DNA of 64,000 nt from Bradymonas sediminis. GTDB taxonomy: Bacteria > Myxococcota_A > Bradymonadia > Bradymonadales > Bradymonadaceae. Below, piece by piece: positions 39,101-46,985 of this stretch (position 1 is the first letter of the stretch; the number at the start of each line of letters is the position of its first letter). The position numbers and the translations under genes are program-made. The stretch is taken from assembly GCF_003258315.1 (NCBI RefSeq), contig NZ_CP030032.1:3722501-3786500 (forward strand), read 5' to 3'. Under the pieces are notes generated by a model, which saw only the letters and a list, made by a program, of their open reading frames with translations, was not told the DNA's origin and did not search any database.

Positions 39101-40933
39101 GCGCGCATCGCGCGCTTCTCGGAGCGGGTGAATCTGCTCGCCCAGAACCCGACCGAATCGCTCGCCGAACAGAGCGATGTCGAGACGGTCAGCGTGCCGC
39201 TGCGGGCCTGGTATTTCTCCAAATTATTGCGCGAAATCGCCCTTCGCCTGCTCGAGTCCAACGAGCGCGCCGAGCGCACCCTTCGCCGCTCGATGGTCGC
39301 CCTGGGCGAGATGCGCCTGGGCCTTGAAACGAGCCTGGTCTCCCACCAAAAAGAGCTGCGCGAAGGCGAACTCCAGTCCGCGCCCGATGCCCCGGACCTC
39401 GAAGAGGCCCAGCGCGCCAACGAGGTCGCCCAGCAGGGACTCGAGCGCGCGATCACCCAGGCCGAGGAGCTTATCCGACTCATCCAACACGATGAGCACG
39501 ATATGCGCATGTGGATCATCGAGGAGACCACCAAGGTCGCCCGCGACTCCACGATTCCCTTTTTGGAGCATCGCCTCAAAGAGGTGATGGCCGAGCTGGA
39601 GAAGAACCGCGGTCCGAGCCTTGCGCGCCGGCGAGTGCGCCCGATCGTCAACCGCGCGCGCAACGCCTATCACCGCGTCGCACCGGTCATCGAGGAGATC
39701 CGCCACGACATCTATAGGCACCTCAACGGCAAGCCAGCCGCCGACCCGAAGATCGCGCCGGGGCGCTCCCACGCGCGCGCTCGCCTGCTGCGCAGCAGCC
39801 TTGAGACCCCCGAGAGCGGCCTTAAACTCGCCACCCCGGCGATCTACCGCCGCCTATTCTCGCCGGTGCCCGTCGATATCCCCGACTTCTATGTCGAGCG
39901 CCCCCAGCTTGAGCAGGATTGCCTGGACGCGGTGGACCGCTGGTTCAACGGCAACCCCACCGCGATCCTCATCGGCGGCGACGCCGGCATGGGCAAGCGC
40001 ACGCTCATCCACCACGTGCTGCCGATTCGCCTCTTCAGCAAATATAATGAGATCGCCGAAGAGCAGCTTCAGATGGTACGCCTGGACGAGGCCGACGAGA
40101 CCGAGCGCGAGCTGTGCGAGGCGTTTTTCCCGCTGCTCGAGGGCAGCTATCCGCGCACCTTCTTGGAGCTCGGCCAGCACCTCAGCGCCCGCAACGACCG
40201 GCGCATCGTGTTCGTGGAGAACGGCGACAAGATCTACTCGCGCACCCGCGAGGGCCTGTCTTTGAGCGAGCGCTTTTTGACCATGATGGAGCGCTCCTCG
40301 GATAATATCCTGTGGATCCTGCTGATGAATAAGCCGGCGGCGACCCTGCTCGATACCGCGGTGCAAATCGGAGATTATTTCACCGACAGCATCGAGCTAG
40401 ACGCGCTGAGCCCGGCCAATATCGAGCGCATGATCATGTCGCGCCACAAGGTCAGCGGCTTCGAGATCACCTTCTTGCCGCCCGAGGTTCGCTATCTGCA
40501 GCGCGTCAAACACCCGCTGGACACCCGCGACGCGCTCAAGAACCCGCGCCAGGAATTTTTCCGGCGCCTCGGAAAGCTGTCGGGCGGAAACCCGCTGCTC
40601 GCCCTGCTCTATTGGAGCGAGTGCGCGCACCTGGACGCGTCGGATAAGTCGCGCATCCTGGTCGACCCGCTACCGGACGAAGAGGTCACGCTGACCGAGC
40701 ATCTGTCGCTGCAAAAGAAGTTGCTGCTGGCCACGCTCGTCCAGCACAGCGCGCTGAGCGCCCCGCGGCTTAGCCGCATCCTGCGACTCGACCTCGATGA
40801 GGTGCGCACCGAGCTCAGCCACCTGCGCCGCCAGGGGTTCGTGGACCTGGTGCCGGGCACCAACACCTATCATATGCCGGCGCTTGCCGGCGCGCTGGTG
40901 ACCCGAGAATTGCGCGCCGAGAACCTTATTTAA
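36137..40933 (+). CDS. Giant fusion: CPA2 antiporter + long cytoplasmic region + C-terminal P-loop ATPase
   Basis: A 1598-residue protein. Residues 1 to about 440 form a Kef/NhaP-like antiporter with many membrane helices (TMGELFKRLKVPALLGYIAAGIVFGP, KHGHDMIHSLEKISLPVF). A long, mainly helical cytoplasmic part follows, split by a highly acidic, His-containing linker near residues 734-775. From about residue 1245 comes a P-loop ATPase module: Walker A GGDAGMGKRT near 1279, a Walker B-like RRIVFVENGDK, LWILLMNKP as sensor-like strand, a KLSGGNPLLALL segment typical of AAA/STAND lids, and a C-terminal winged-helix-like region (HSALSAPRLSRILRL) to the end. No TrkA-N or USP domain is seen. ATP-dependent gating or assembly of the antiporter is my inference. 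Confidence 0.8.
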   Translation: MSQVITIVILLALMYARQFFDFSDGSFGSMHPDSLVATGFIILAAFTMGELFKRLKVPALLGYIAAGIVFGPDLSQIVFGSTEQTIFTKDVINDLALINILTVGVIGTLGGGELKISDLKEHASTIVTVIGVVFAVVVPSSALILLGMATFFPSTAPFLMDVPTSTKLAAAMLFGVFAFAMSPTVSLAILQETRSKGPFTSLMLGTVILGDLVLVIGVLLAADFAVLVMGPTGITMAAAQEMFIKIGLEFGWAMVLGLITGLLYIGYLRFVAREKLLFTVGIIFATSAVAEMVHAETLVTFLVAGFIVQNFSKHGHDMIHSLEKISLPVFVIYFMTQAASLDLMQAVHFLPLTLVMATARVVSQVGGAKIALKLLKAPEVVRRNLPFAMLSLGSVDIVLAALVASKIPSWGGDLQAVVMGNVIIYIIVGPAVLKWVLGRAGETEEARQTGSEEVAELDRIVGDEMGDEELLEHPEFTDPRLKLRLEQVRDELTTCYKSTLVERIETHGESLQELLDRIHEVRHKAISELFELLENAGDTPTQKLGPRVKRLHVQFRQTLQPQIDLLEHIEAMPVTPQSTEKLLVDVHQLVHFEESYRVQLEPWLLEASPEDSLWMRAVKVGRRTRNFVRRGCHRTIPLGRLWRFYLELSLPGYLASAVAATAEQNEQLWQHLGLHLRRVDDLFERVVRILSSEDITVGSAQSDSDGEGDEQTPAVKVVARGRLLAPSVDALPMSMSGEPGEDEDDDEADEHDDAHAHEDDEDASGETALPEEPEEVSAPQPALSAVEAALAQARASHESLCKDAKALDAQLEVYVQSRRKRFGFSVEHAYADFIEAVGQAGTLSLPGYRYRASLRYDEAHRAQVRLQSRLGRAGDLVEGYQGWIVLDHQLILFLHWFRTYQQRVLITFQTRFEDGCVRQIKQLKLRCEDRPTDAALDDDASAQPTFDWPHWYGNKINPALENARISLDQALTDFDQGIIIRRLMDVLEARIARFSERVNLLAQNPTESLAEQSDVETVSVPLRAWYFSKLLREIALRLLESNERAERTLRRSMVALGEMRLGLETSLVSHQKELREGELQSAPDAPDLEEAQRANEVAQQGLERAITQAEELIRLIQHDEHDMRMWIIEETTKVARDSTIPFLEHRLKEVMAELEKNRGPSLARRRVRPIVNRARNAYHRVAPVIEEIRHDIYRHLNGKPAADPKIAPGRSHARARLLRSSLETPESGLKLATPAIYRRLFSPVPVDIPDFYVERPQLEQDCLDAVDRWFNGNPTAILIGGDAGMGKRTLIHHVLPIRLFSKYNEIAEEQLQMVRLDEADETERELCEAFFPLLEGSYPRTFLELGQHLSARNDRRIVFVENGDKIYSRTREGLSLSERFLTMMERSSDNILWILLMNKPAATLLDTAVQIGDYFTDSIELDALSPANIERMIMSRHKVSGFEITFLPPEVRYLQRVKHPLDTRDALKNPRQEFFRRLGKLSGGNPLLALLYWSECAHLDASDKSRILVDPLPDEEVTLTEHLSLQKKLLLATLVQHSALSAPRLSRILRLDLDEVRTELSHLRRQGFVDLVPGTNTYHMPALAGALVTRELRAENLI

Positions 40934-40975
40934 TTCGCATTTTGGACGCGCTTCGATCGCGCCAACGAGACCGCT

Positions 40976-41854
40976 ATGCCCGAACCCATCACAACCCCCG
41001 AGCCGGCTCAGTCCCTGATGGGACCGACCACCGAGACGCCCGTGGACCCGGTCACCGAGCCCACGCTGGACCAATCCCTGCTGCAATTTCAGGAGGCGAT
41101 CACCTACGTCGAGCCGCAGTGGTTTACGCTGACCTGGGCGCTGATCATGCTCGCGGTGACGCTGCTGCTAAGCTGGGCGATGGGCCAGCTGATGCAACTG
41201 GCCGGGCTGCAGCGGGCGCGCAAATGGTTGGCGCTGATCCGCGTGCTACTGTGGAGCTTTATCGTGGTGAACCTGGCCTTCGCGCTGAGTTCGATGGTCA
41301 GCGAGATGCATTGGCTGCCGGTGGGCATCGTCGCCCTGTCGATGTCCGGGCTGGCCGCGCTCCCGTGGCTGCGCAATATCACCGCTGGGCTGGCTATCGC
41401 CTTCGACAGCCGCTTCGAGATCGGCGACCCGGTGCGCCACGGCCAAGCCACCGGCGAGATTACGCATTTTGGCGCCCGCGCCGTGACGCTTCGCGCCGAC
41501 GACGGCACCCTTCACCAGGTCCCCAACCAAATCTTCGCCCAAACCTCGGTCACCCTCATCGAGTCCGAGGGCGACGCCGCCTGTGAAATCCTGGTGGTGA
41601 TCCCCCAAGGCGTCTCCCCCGAGCGCGCCATGCACCTGGCCAAACAGGCCGCATTCCTCACTCCGCTGGCCTCTCCCCGCCACAGCCCTGAAGTCTATTT
41701 GGAGATGGGCGACCACAGCCCCGAGAGCATCGAGATGCGCATCCGCGGCTGGGCCTTTGACCCATCGTGCCGCGAAGCCTTCCAGAGCGACGTCGTCGCC
41801 CGCATCCACGACCTGCTGCGCAGCGAGAAGTCTTCGCGAAACAGCACGACCTAA
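40976..41854 (+). CDS. MscS-family mechanosensitive channel
   Basis: A 292-residue inner-membrane protein. A polar N-terminus rich in Pro and Thr precedes three or so helices, then the channel-lining region and beta domain (GLAIAFDSRFEIGDPVRHG, GEITHFGARAVTLRADDGTLHQVPNQ), the conserved MscS pattern with PN at its end, then a C-terminal alpha/beta domain. It should open on membrane tension to release solutes. It starts 42 bp after the giant fusion gene on the same strand, so it probably shares the transcript, adding an efflux valve to the antiporter pair. The helix-3 Gly/Ala packing pattern is less regular than in E. coli MscS. Confidence 0.88.
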   Translation: MPEPITTPEPAQSLMGPTTETPVDPVTEPTLDQSLLQFQEAITYVEPQWFTLTWALIMLAVTLLLSWAMGQLMQLAGLQRARKWLALIRVLLWSFIVVNLAFALSSMVSEMHWLPVGIVALSMSGLAALPWLRNITAGLAIAFDSRFEIGDPVRHGQATGEITHFGARAVTLRADDGTLHQVPNQIFAQTSVTLIESEGDAACEILVVIPQGVSPERAMHLAKQAAFLTPLASPRHSPEVYLEMGDHSPESIEMRIRGWAFDPSCREAFQSDVVARIHDLLRSEKSSRNSTT

Positions 41855-41910
41855 ACACCGCGCACCTGCAGCTGCAACGCGAAAGAAACGTCAACAGACG
41901 CCCCGCTGGC

Positions 41911-41964
41911 CCGCAACAGCCCCCTCCGCCTGCTGCGCAGGCACCTCCCCCTTTTAGGGGGAGG
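41911..41964. repeat. Partial copy of the cloverleaf-like repeat family
   Basis: The stretch CGCAACAGCCCCCTCCGCC through TGCTGCGCAGGC matches 61365-61395 with few differences, including the GCCTGC/GCAGGC hairpin. It is followed by its own hairpin CCTCCCCC/GGGGGAGG (41944-41964). The right-hand arms of the 61369 element are absent. Confidence 0.65.
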
Positions 41965-42101
41965 ATTACTGTTTGCCCCATTGAACCGCTTCGAATGCGC
42001 GTTGCGACGCCGATCCGAAGCGCATCGAAAAAACCATGCTTCACGATTCCGTCTCTGCTAAGATACGCTCAATACGAACCCCTAACCAATTGGAGCCCAA
42101 A

Positions 42102-42869
42102 ATGCGCATCACACGACCCTGGAAGACCCTGACCCTCGCCGCGATCGCCTCGCTTTGTTTATTGATGAGCGGCTGCTCTGATGACTCCCCAAGCGACAGC
42201 AATAATGGCGGCTGGGATATCGGAACCGATGTCAAAGAGGACTCCGGCGCGGACGCCGGCACCTGCACGCCCGGCGAAACCGGCTGGGACGACTGCAACT
42301 CCTGCGAGTGCGACGACGAGGGTCGCTGGATATGCACCATGATGGGATGCATTGACGACATCCAGGAAGACGACGGTGGCTCACCAGACGCCGGCACCTG
42401 CACCCCGGGCGAGACCAAGCAAGAGGATTGTAATAGCTGTCATTGCACCGATGAGGGCGAGTGGGGCTGCACCCTCGTTGAATGCGAACCCGATCCCTGC
42501 GCCGGCAAGACCTGCGGCGAGGTGTGCACCACCTGTGTCCCCGACGAGGATGGCAACTGCCCGCCGGTGATGGAATATTGCAACGCCGACGGCCAGTGCG
42601 AGATGGGCGGCGGCCAAGAATGCCCCGCCGACGCCTGCGAGCCAGGCGACACCCGCCAGGAAGACTGCAACACCTGCTTCTGCGACACCAACGGCACTTG
42701 GGGCTGCACCGAGATGGCCTGCCCCGACAATAAGCCCTGCTCTGGAAAGGTCTGCGGCGAGACCTGCACCACCTGTGACGAGTCGCTCGGAGAGGATTGT
42801 CCGGCGGTCGTGGAATATTGCGACCAGGACGGGCAATGCCGCGCGGACGTTCCCTCCTGTGGCATCTAA
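42102..42869 (+). CDS. Lipoprotein with three pacifastin-like Cys repeats
   Basis: A 255-residue predicted lipoprotein: lipobox MSGC with Cys25, then an Asp/Ser/Asn-rich linker, then Cys modules. Residues 55-83, 100-128 and 179-207 each follow C-x9-C-N-x-C-x-C-x3-G-x3-C-T-x3-C, which is the spacing of the pacifastin (LCMII) protease-inhibitor fold. They alternate with a second module at 133-166 and 213-246 (CAGKTCGEVCTTC...EYCNADGQC). A related gene lies at 54669. Inhibition of proteases or a structural surface role are both possible; only the spacing is seen. TTGGAG precedes the ATG at 42102. Confidence 0.8.
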   Translation: MRITRPWKTLTLAAIASLCLLMSGCSDDSPSDSNNGGWDIGTDVKEDSGADAGTCTPGETGWDDCNSCECDDEGRWICTMMGCIDDIQEDDGGSPDAGTCTPGETKQEDCNSCHCTDEGEWGCTLVECEPDPCAGKTCGEVCTTCVPDEDGNCPPVMEYCNADGQCEMGGGQECPADACEPGDTRQEDCNTCFCDTNGTWGCTEMACPDNKPCSGKVCGETCTTCDESLGEDCPAVVEYCDQDGQCRADVPSCGI

Positions 42870-42901
42870 TGATCAGCGATTGCACCCGTAGATGACCCCA
42901 A

Positions 42902-42935
42902 AGCCCCGCCCCTGCATCACGCAGGGAGCGGGGCT
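42902..42935. terminator. Hairpin between convergent genes
   Basis: AGCCCCGC-CCCTGC pairs with GCAGGG-A-GCGGGGCT around ATCAC. No T-run follows on either strand, so it may be a weak terminator shared by the lipoprotein and the P-type ATPase genes. Confidence 0.5.
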
Positions 42936-42970
42936 ATTGGATGTGCGCGACGAACCCCGATCGCTCGCGC

Positions 42971-45169
42971 CTATTTCGACGCTCGCAACATCCGCATCCC
43001 GTTAAAGATCACCAGCAGGCTCGTGCCCGTGTCGGCGAGCACGGCCATCCAGAGGGTCGCGACCCCGGCGGCGGCCAACCCGAACACCAGCGCCTTAATC
43101 CCCAGCGCGAGCACCACATTCTGGCGAATAATACGCCCAGTGCGCGCGCCCAGATCGATGGCGTGCGGGAGTTTTTTGAGGTCGTCGCCCATCAGCGCGA
43201 CGTGGGCGGACTCCAGCGCGATGTCGGTGCCGGCGGCGCCCATCGCGATGCCCACCGACGCGGCGGCCAGCGCGGGGGCGTCGTTGATGCCGTCGCCGAC
43301 CATGGCGACGTGCTCGTGGCGCTCGGTCAACTCTTTAATGGCGCTGACTTTGTCGGCGGGGAGCAAGTCGGCCAGGACACTGTCCCGCTCAAGACCAACC
43401 GCCTGGGCGATGCCCTGAGCGCTCACCGCGTTGTCGCCGGTGAGCATATACACGGCGCGCGCGCCCTGCTCGCCAAGCCACTCGACCGTGGCGCGCGCGT
43501 CGGCGCGCGGCGTGTCTTCGATGGCCACCAACCCTGCCAATTCGCCCGCGCGCGCCACGCCGACCACAGTCTGCCCGCGCTGCTCAAGCGCGCGCCATCC
43601 GTCGCTCAGCGCGCTATAATCAACCCCGTGCTCGGCCAATAGCGCGCGGGTCCCCACCAGCAATTGCACCGACGCGTCTTCGCCCTGCCCCCGCATTTGC
43701 GCCACCACGCCGCGCCCGATACGCGCCTCGAAACCCCAGAGTTGGCCGCGCTCAACCGCGATCTCCCGGGCCCGGGCGGCCTCGGTGATGGCGCTCGCCA
43801 GATAATGCTCGCTTCGGCTCTCGGCGATGGCCGCCAACTCCAACACCGCCCGGGCGTCGAAGCCCTCGGCGGCCATTACATCCGTGACCTGGGGCTCGCC
43901 GCGAGTCAGCGTGCCGGTCTTGTCGAAGGCGACGGCCCGAGTGCACCCAAGCTGCTCCAGAAAACGACCGCCCTTGATCAAAATACCGTCGCGCGCCGCG
44001 CGGGCGAGGGCCGAGGCGGTGGTGATTGGGGTCGCCAACACCAAAGCGCAGGGGCAGGCGATGACAAGCAATACCAGCGAGCGGTAAAACCAGACTTCCC
44101 AGGACGCCCCCAATAATAGAGGCGGCAGCAACGCGGCCAGGATCGCCAGGAGTATCACCGCGGGCGTATAATAGCGCGCGAATTTTTCGACGAAGCGCTC
44201 CGACTCCGAGCGATTCTGCTGGGCGCTCTCGATCGCCTCGACTACCTTGGCCAGGGTTGTGTCATCCGGGGCGTGCTCGACCCGAATATCGAGGCTCCCG
44301 CGTTGATTTAGGGTACCGGCAAAGACCGGGTCGCCGACCTGTTTATGGACGGGCTTCGACTCACCGGTGATCGGGGCCTGGTCGACCTCGCTTTCGCCCG
44401 CCTCGACCACGCCGTCGACCGGGATCTTCTCGCCCGGGCGCACGATGACATGCTCGCCGATGCCGACCAACTCGACGGGCACCATCTCCTCGCGCCCGCC
44501 GCGCAGCACCCGCGCCTCGTCGGGCGCAAGCTCCATAAGCTGACCGATGGCGTTTCGCGCCCGCGCCATGCTCGCGCCCTCGAGCCAATCGGCGAAGCCG
44601 AAGAGCCCGACCACCATCGCCGCCTCGAGCCACTCCCCCAGGATAAGCGCGCCGATCACGGCCACGGTCATGAGCACATTGATGTCGAGGTCGAGCCGCT
44701 TCGCCGAGCGAATCGCGTTGCGAAACACCGGCAGGCCGCCGATGACAGTGGCGAGTATAAATGAGGCGATCGCCGCGGACGTCCACGCAAAGACATGCGT
44801 AAACACCAGCGCCAAAATAATGAGCAGGCCCGCCGCGATCACCGATAATAAGGCCCGATCATGCCACCAACCCGAGCGCCCCGCCCCATCATCATCACCG
44901 CGCCCGGCGCGCCCGCGCGCCCGCGCGCTCAGCCCAACGTTGGCCAACGCCTCTTCGACCGCGCTCGCCTCCAGCCCCGGCGCGTGGCCCACACGCGCCA
45001 CCCCGGCCGCCAGGTTCACCTGCACCTGCGCAACGCCCGCCAGCGGCGCGAGCGTTTCCTCGACCAGCCGCACCTCATTCGAGCAACACATCCCCTCGAT
45101 CTCGAAGGTCGTGGTCGTGGGCGTGCTCGTAGGCTTGCCGACTCCGATGGCGTCTGCGACTGGTTTCAT
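42971..45169 (-). CDS. zntA: Zinc/cadmium/lead-type P1B ATPase (ZntA-like)
   Basis: Heavy-metal exporting P-type ATPase of 732 residues. An N-terminal HMA domain carries GMCCSNE near residue 26. The membrane metal site shows CPC in ACPCALVLATP near residue 370, the phosphorylation site DKTGTLTRG near 416, and GDGINDAPAL near the hinge. The last helix contains DTGTS, the Asp typical of the P1B-2 (Zn, Cd, Pb) group. I start at ATG 45169, with GAGG eight bases upstream, over ATG 45205. It is divergent from the DUF4856-imelysin operon across a region with three FUR-like palindromes. Confidence 0.9.
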   Translation of the reverse strand: MKPVADAIGVGKPTSTPTTTTFEIEGMCCSNEVRLVEETLAPLAGVAQVQVNLAAGVARVGHAPGLEASAVEEALANVGLSARARGRAGRGDDDGAGRSGWWHDRALLSVIAAGLLIILALVFTHVFAWTSAAIASFILATVIGGLPVFRNAIRSAKRLDLDINVLMTVAVIGALILGEWLEAAMVVGLFGFADWLEGASMARARNAIGQLMELAPDEARVLRGGREEMVPVELVGIGEHVIVRPGEKIPVDGVVEAGESEVDQAPITGESKPVHKQVGDPVFAGTLNQRGSLDIRVEHAPDDTTLAKVVEAIESAQQNRSESERFVEKFARYYTPAVILLAILAALLPPLLLGASWEVWFYRSLVLLVIACPCALVLATPITTASALARAARDGILIKGGRFLEQLGCTRAVAFDKTGTLTRGEPQVTDVMAAEGFDARAVLELAAIAESRSEHYLASAITEAARAREIAVERGQLWGFEARIGRGVVAQMRGQGEDASVQLLVGTRALLAEHGVDYSALSDGWRALEQRGQTVVGVARAGELAGLVAIEDTPRADARATVEWLGEQGARAVYMLTGDNAVSAQGIAQAVGLERDSVLADLLPADKVSAIKELTERHEHVAMVGDGINDAPALAAASVGIAMGAAGTDIALESAHVALMGDDLKKLPHAIDLGARTGRIIRQNVVLALGIKALVFGLAAAGVATLWMAVLADTGTSLLVIFNGMRMLRASK

Positions 45170-45296
45170 CTCTACTGCCTCAAAAAAGCGAATCGATATC
45201 CACAATAGCTGTGGCCCTCATCCTTAAGGGCGCCTGTCTCAAGCCTCAACGAATCGCGGCGCCCGCTTCTTCCCCGCGGGCCGAAAATCTCAATAT

Positions 45297-45311
45297 TGAA
45301 AACGGTTTTCA
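45297..45311. promoter_or_regulatory. FUR-family-like operator, box 1
   Basis: TGAAAAC-G-GTTTTCA is a perfect 7-1-7 palindrome, the layout of Fur, Zur and PerR boxes. It lies between the divergent P-type ATPase and DUF4856 genes. Confidence 0.65.
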
Positions 45312-45319
45312 CTTGCAAT

Positions 45320-45334
45320 TGAAAACCGTTTTCA
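45320..45334. promoter_or_regulatory. FUR-family-like operator, box 2
   Basis: TGAAAAC-C-GTTTTCA is a second perfect 7-1-7 palindrome, 23 bp centre to centre from box 1, about two helical turns. Confidence 0.65.
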
Positions 45335-45368
45335 TTACAGAAGCCACGCAATGTTTCCTCGACCGTAT

Positions 45369-45383
45369 TGATAACGGTTTTCA
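45369..45383. promoter_or_regulatory. FUR-family-like operator, box 3
   Basis: TGATAAC-G-GTTTTCA has one mismatch and its left half TGATAA is the classical Fur half-site start. It ends 23 bp before the DUF4856 gene ATG, so occupancy would block its transcription or early elongation. Confidence 0.6.
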
Positions 45384-45406
45384 ATATCACACCAAAGAGT
45401 TTTCAA

Positions 45407-46882
45407 ATGTTCATGACACCGCGCGCCAACAACCTTAAGTACCTCGTCGCTGCCGCTGCCCTCGTCTTCACCGCCGCTTGCGCAGACGACAATGACAGCA
45501 GCAATAACGATACAAATAATAACAACGGCGAGCTTCAAGTTCCGGATACCTATAACTTTGACAGCCGCTTTGTCGAAGGCGAGAGCAGCGTGTCCTACTC
45601 GGGACAGATCTTCCGCCAGGTGCTCATCGCCGACCTCAAGGGCTTCATCAGCGGCATGAGCGACGCCATCGACTCGGGTGACTTCGCCCCGGCCGCCGAG
45701 GGCGACGTGGTCGGCTCGCTGGACTTCTACTTCCGCTTCGACTCGGCCGCCAACGGCGACCTCCCCCTGGGCCTGTCGGCCGATCCTGCGCTTAAGCAGG
45801 CGACCTATAACGATATCTCCAGCGGCAAAGACCTGGTCGGCAAACTCGCCGGCAACGACTCGGCCACCGACCATAAAGACTGGTCCACCGAATTCGTCGG
45901 CTGGAGTGACACCACCATCGCCGCCAACGGCGGCTCGGTCACCTCGCCCGAGGGCCTGGTCACCGCGTTCTTCGCGACCATCGAGGCCAACGCCCTCGCC
46001 CGCGTCAACGGCACCATGCGCACCGGCACCGACGGCCAGACCCTGCCGGTCTATGTGACCGAGCAGGGCCAGGACCTCAACCAACTCGTCCAAAAATTCT
46101 TGCTCATGGGCGTCACCTACTCGCAGGCTGCCGACGATTACCTCGACAGCGGCACCGACGGAAAAGGCCTCGAAGCCTCCAACACCCAGCATAACGACTC
46201 CCCCTATAGCACCCTTGAGCACCAGTGGGACGAGGGCTTCGGCTATTTCGGCGCCGCGCGCGACTACCTCGCCTATAGCGACGAAGAGATCGCAAACCCG
46301 GGCTTCAAAGACACCAATAATGACGGTGCAATCGACCTGAAAAGCGAGTATAACTTCGCCAACGCAGTTTACGCCGCCAAGCGCGACCTGAGCGCGGTCG
46401 CCGCGACCGATTATACCGCCCAGGCGATGGAGGCTTTCCTGACCGGACGCGCCATCATCAGCTCGGCTGACGGTGAGCTGAGCGCCGAGCAAAAGACCGC
46501 CCTGGAAGAGCAGCGCGACATCGCCCTGATGGCATGGGAGAACACGATGGCCGCCAACGTCGTTCACTATATCAACGACACCCTGCAGGCGATGGGCACC
46601 TTCGGCACCGAGGATTACGACTTCGTCAAGCACGCCAAGGTTTGGTCCGAGATGAAGGGCTTCGCGCTGGGTCTGCAATTCAACCCGAACGCCTCGCTGA
46701 GCGACGCCGACTTCGCGCAATTCCACGTCCTCGTGGGCGACGCGCCGGTGCTCGCCACCGCAGACCAGGCCGACATCGACCAATATAAAGCCGACCTCGT
46801 CGCAGCTCGCCAAATTATCGGCGACGCCCACGGATTCGCCGCCGAAAACCTCGGCGACGCCGACGGAGAAGGTGGCTGGTAA
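45407..46882 (+). CDS. DUF4856 lipoprotein
   Basis: A 491-residue predicted lipoprotein. The signal peptide ends in FTAAC, then a short Asp/Asn-rich linker. The rest follows the DUF4856 pattern as I know it from imelysin gene clusters: VPDTYNF, VSYSGQIFRQVLIADLKGF, LEHQWDEGFGYFGAARDYL, AEQKTALEEQRDIALMAWE and EMKGFALGLQFNP. It is mainly helical, resembling the imelysin fold. It probably binds or handles a metal or metal complex in the periplasm or at the outer membrane. ATG 45407 has GAG seven bases upstream. It is the first gene of a likely five-gene metal-uptake operon preceded by FUR-like boxes. Confidence 0.8.
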   Translation: MFMTPRANNLKYLVAAAALVFTAACADDNDSSNNDTNNNNGELQVPDTYNFDSRFVEGESSVSYSGQIFRQVLIADLKGFISGMSDAIDSGDFAPAAEGDVVGSLDFYFRFDSAANGDLPLGLSADPALKQATYNDISSGKDLVGKLAGNDSATDHKDWSTEFVGWSDTTIAANGGSVTSPEGLVTAFFATIEANALARVNGTMRTGTDGQTLPVYVTEQGQDLNQLVQKFLLMGVTYSQAADDYLDSGTDGKGLEASNTQHNDSPYSTLEHQWDEGFGYFGAARDYLAYSDEEIANPGFKDTNNDGAIDLKSEYNFANAVYAAKRDLSAVAATDYTAQAMEAFLTGRAIISSADGELSAEQKTALEEQRDIALMAWENTMAANVVHYINDTLQAMGTFGTEDYDFVKHAKVWSEMKGFALGLQFNPNASLSDADFAQFHVLVGDAPVLATADQADIDQYKADLVAARQIIGDAHGFAAENLGDADGEGGW

Positions 46883-46985
46883 GCCGCACCACATATCTAC
46901 CTCGCGCGCCACGCCCAATGCGCGGCGCGCGAGTTGTCCCGCAGGCCACACGCCTGCGGGGCATTCTAGGATTTAGTATTTTCAA

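Noticed and set aside
45335-46951. Minus-strand open frame (538 codons) across the DUF4856 gene
   Set aside because: It is a Gly/Val/Ala-rich antisense shadow. The plus strand has a lipobox, ribosome site and family motifs.
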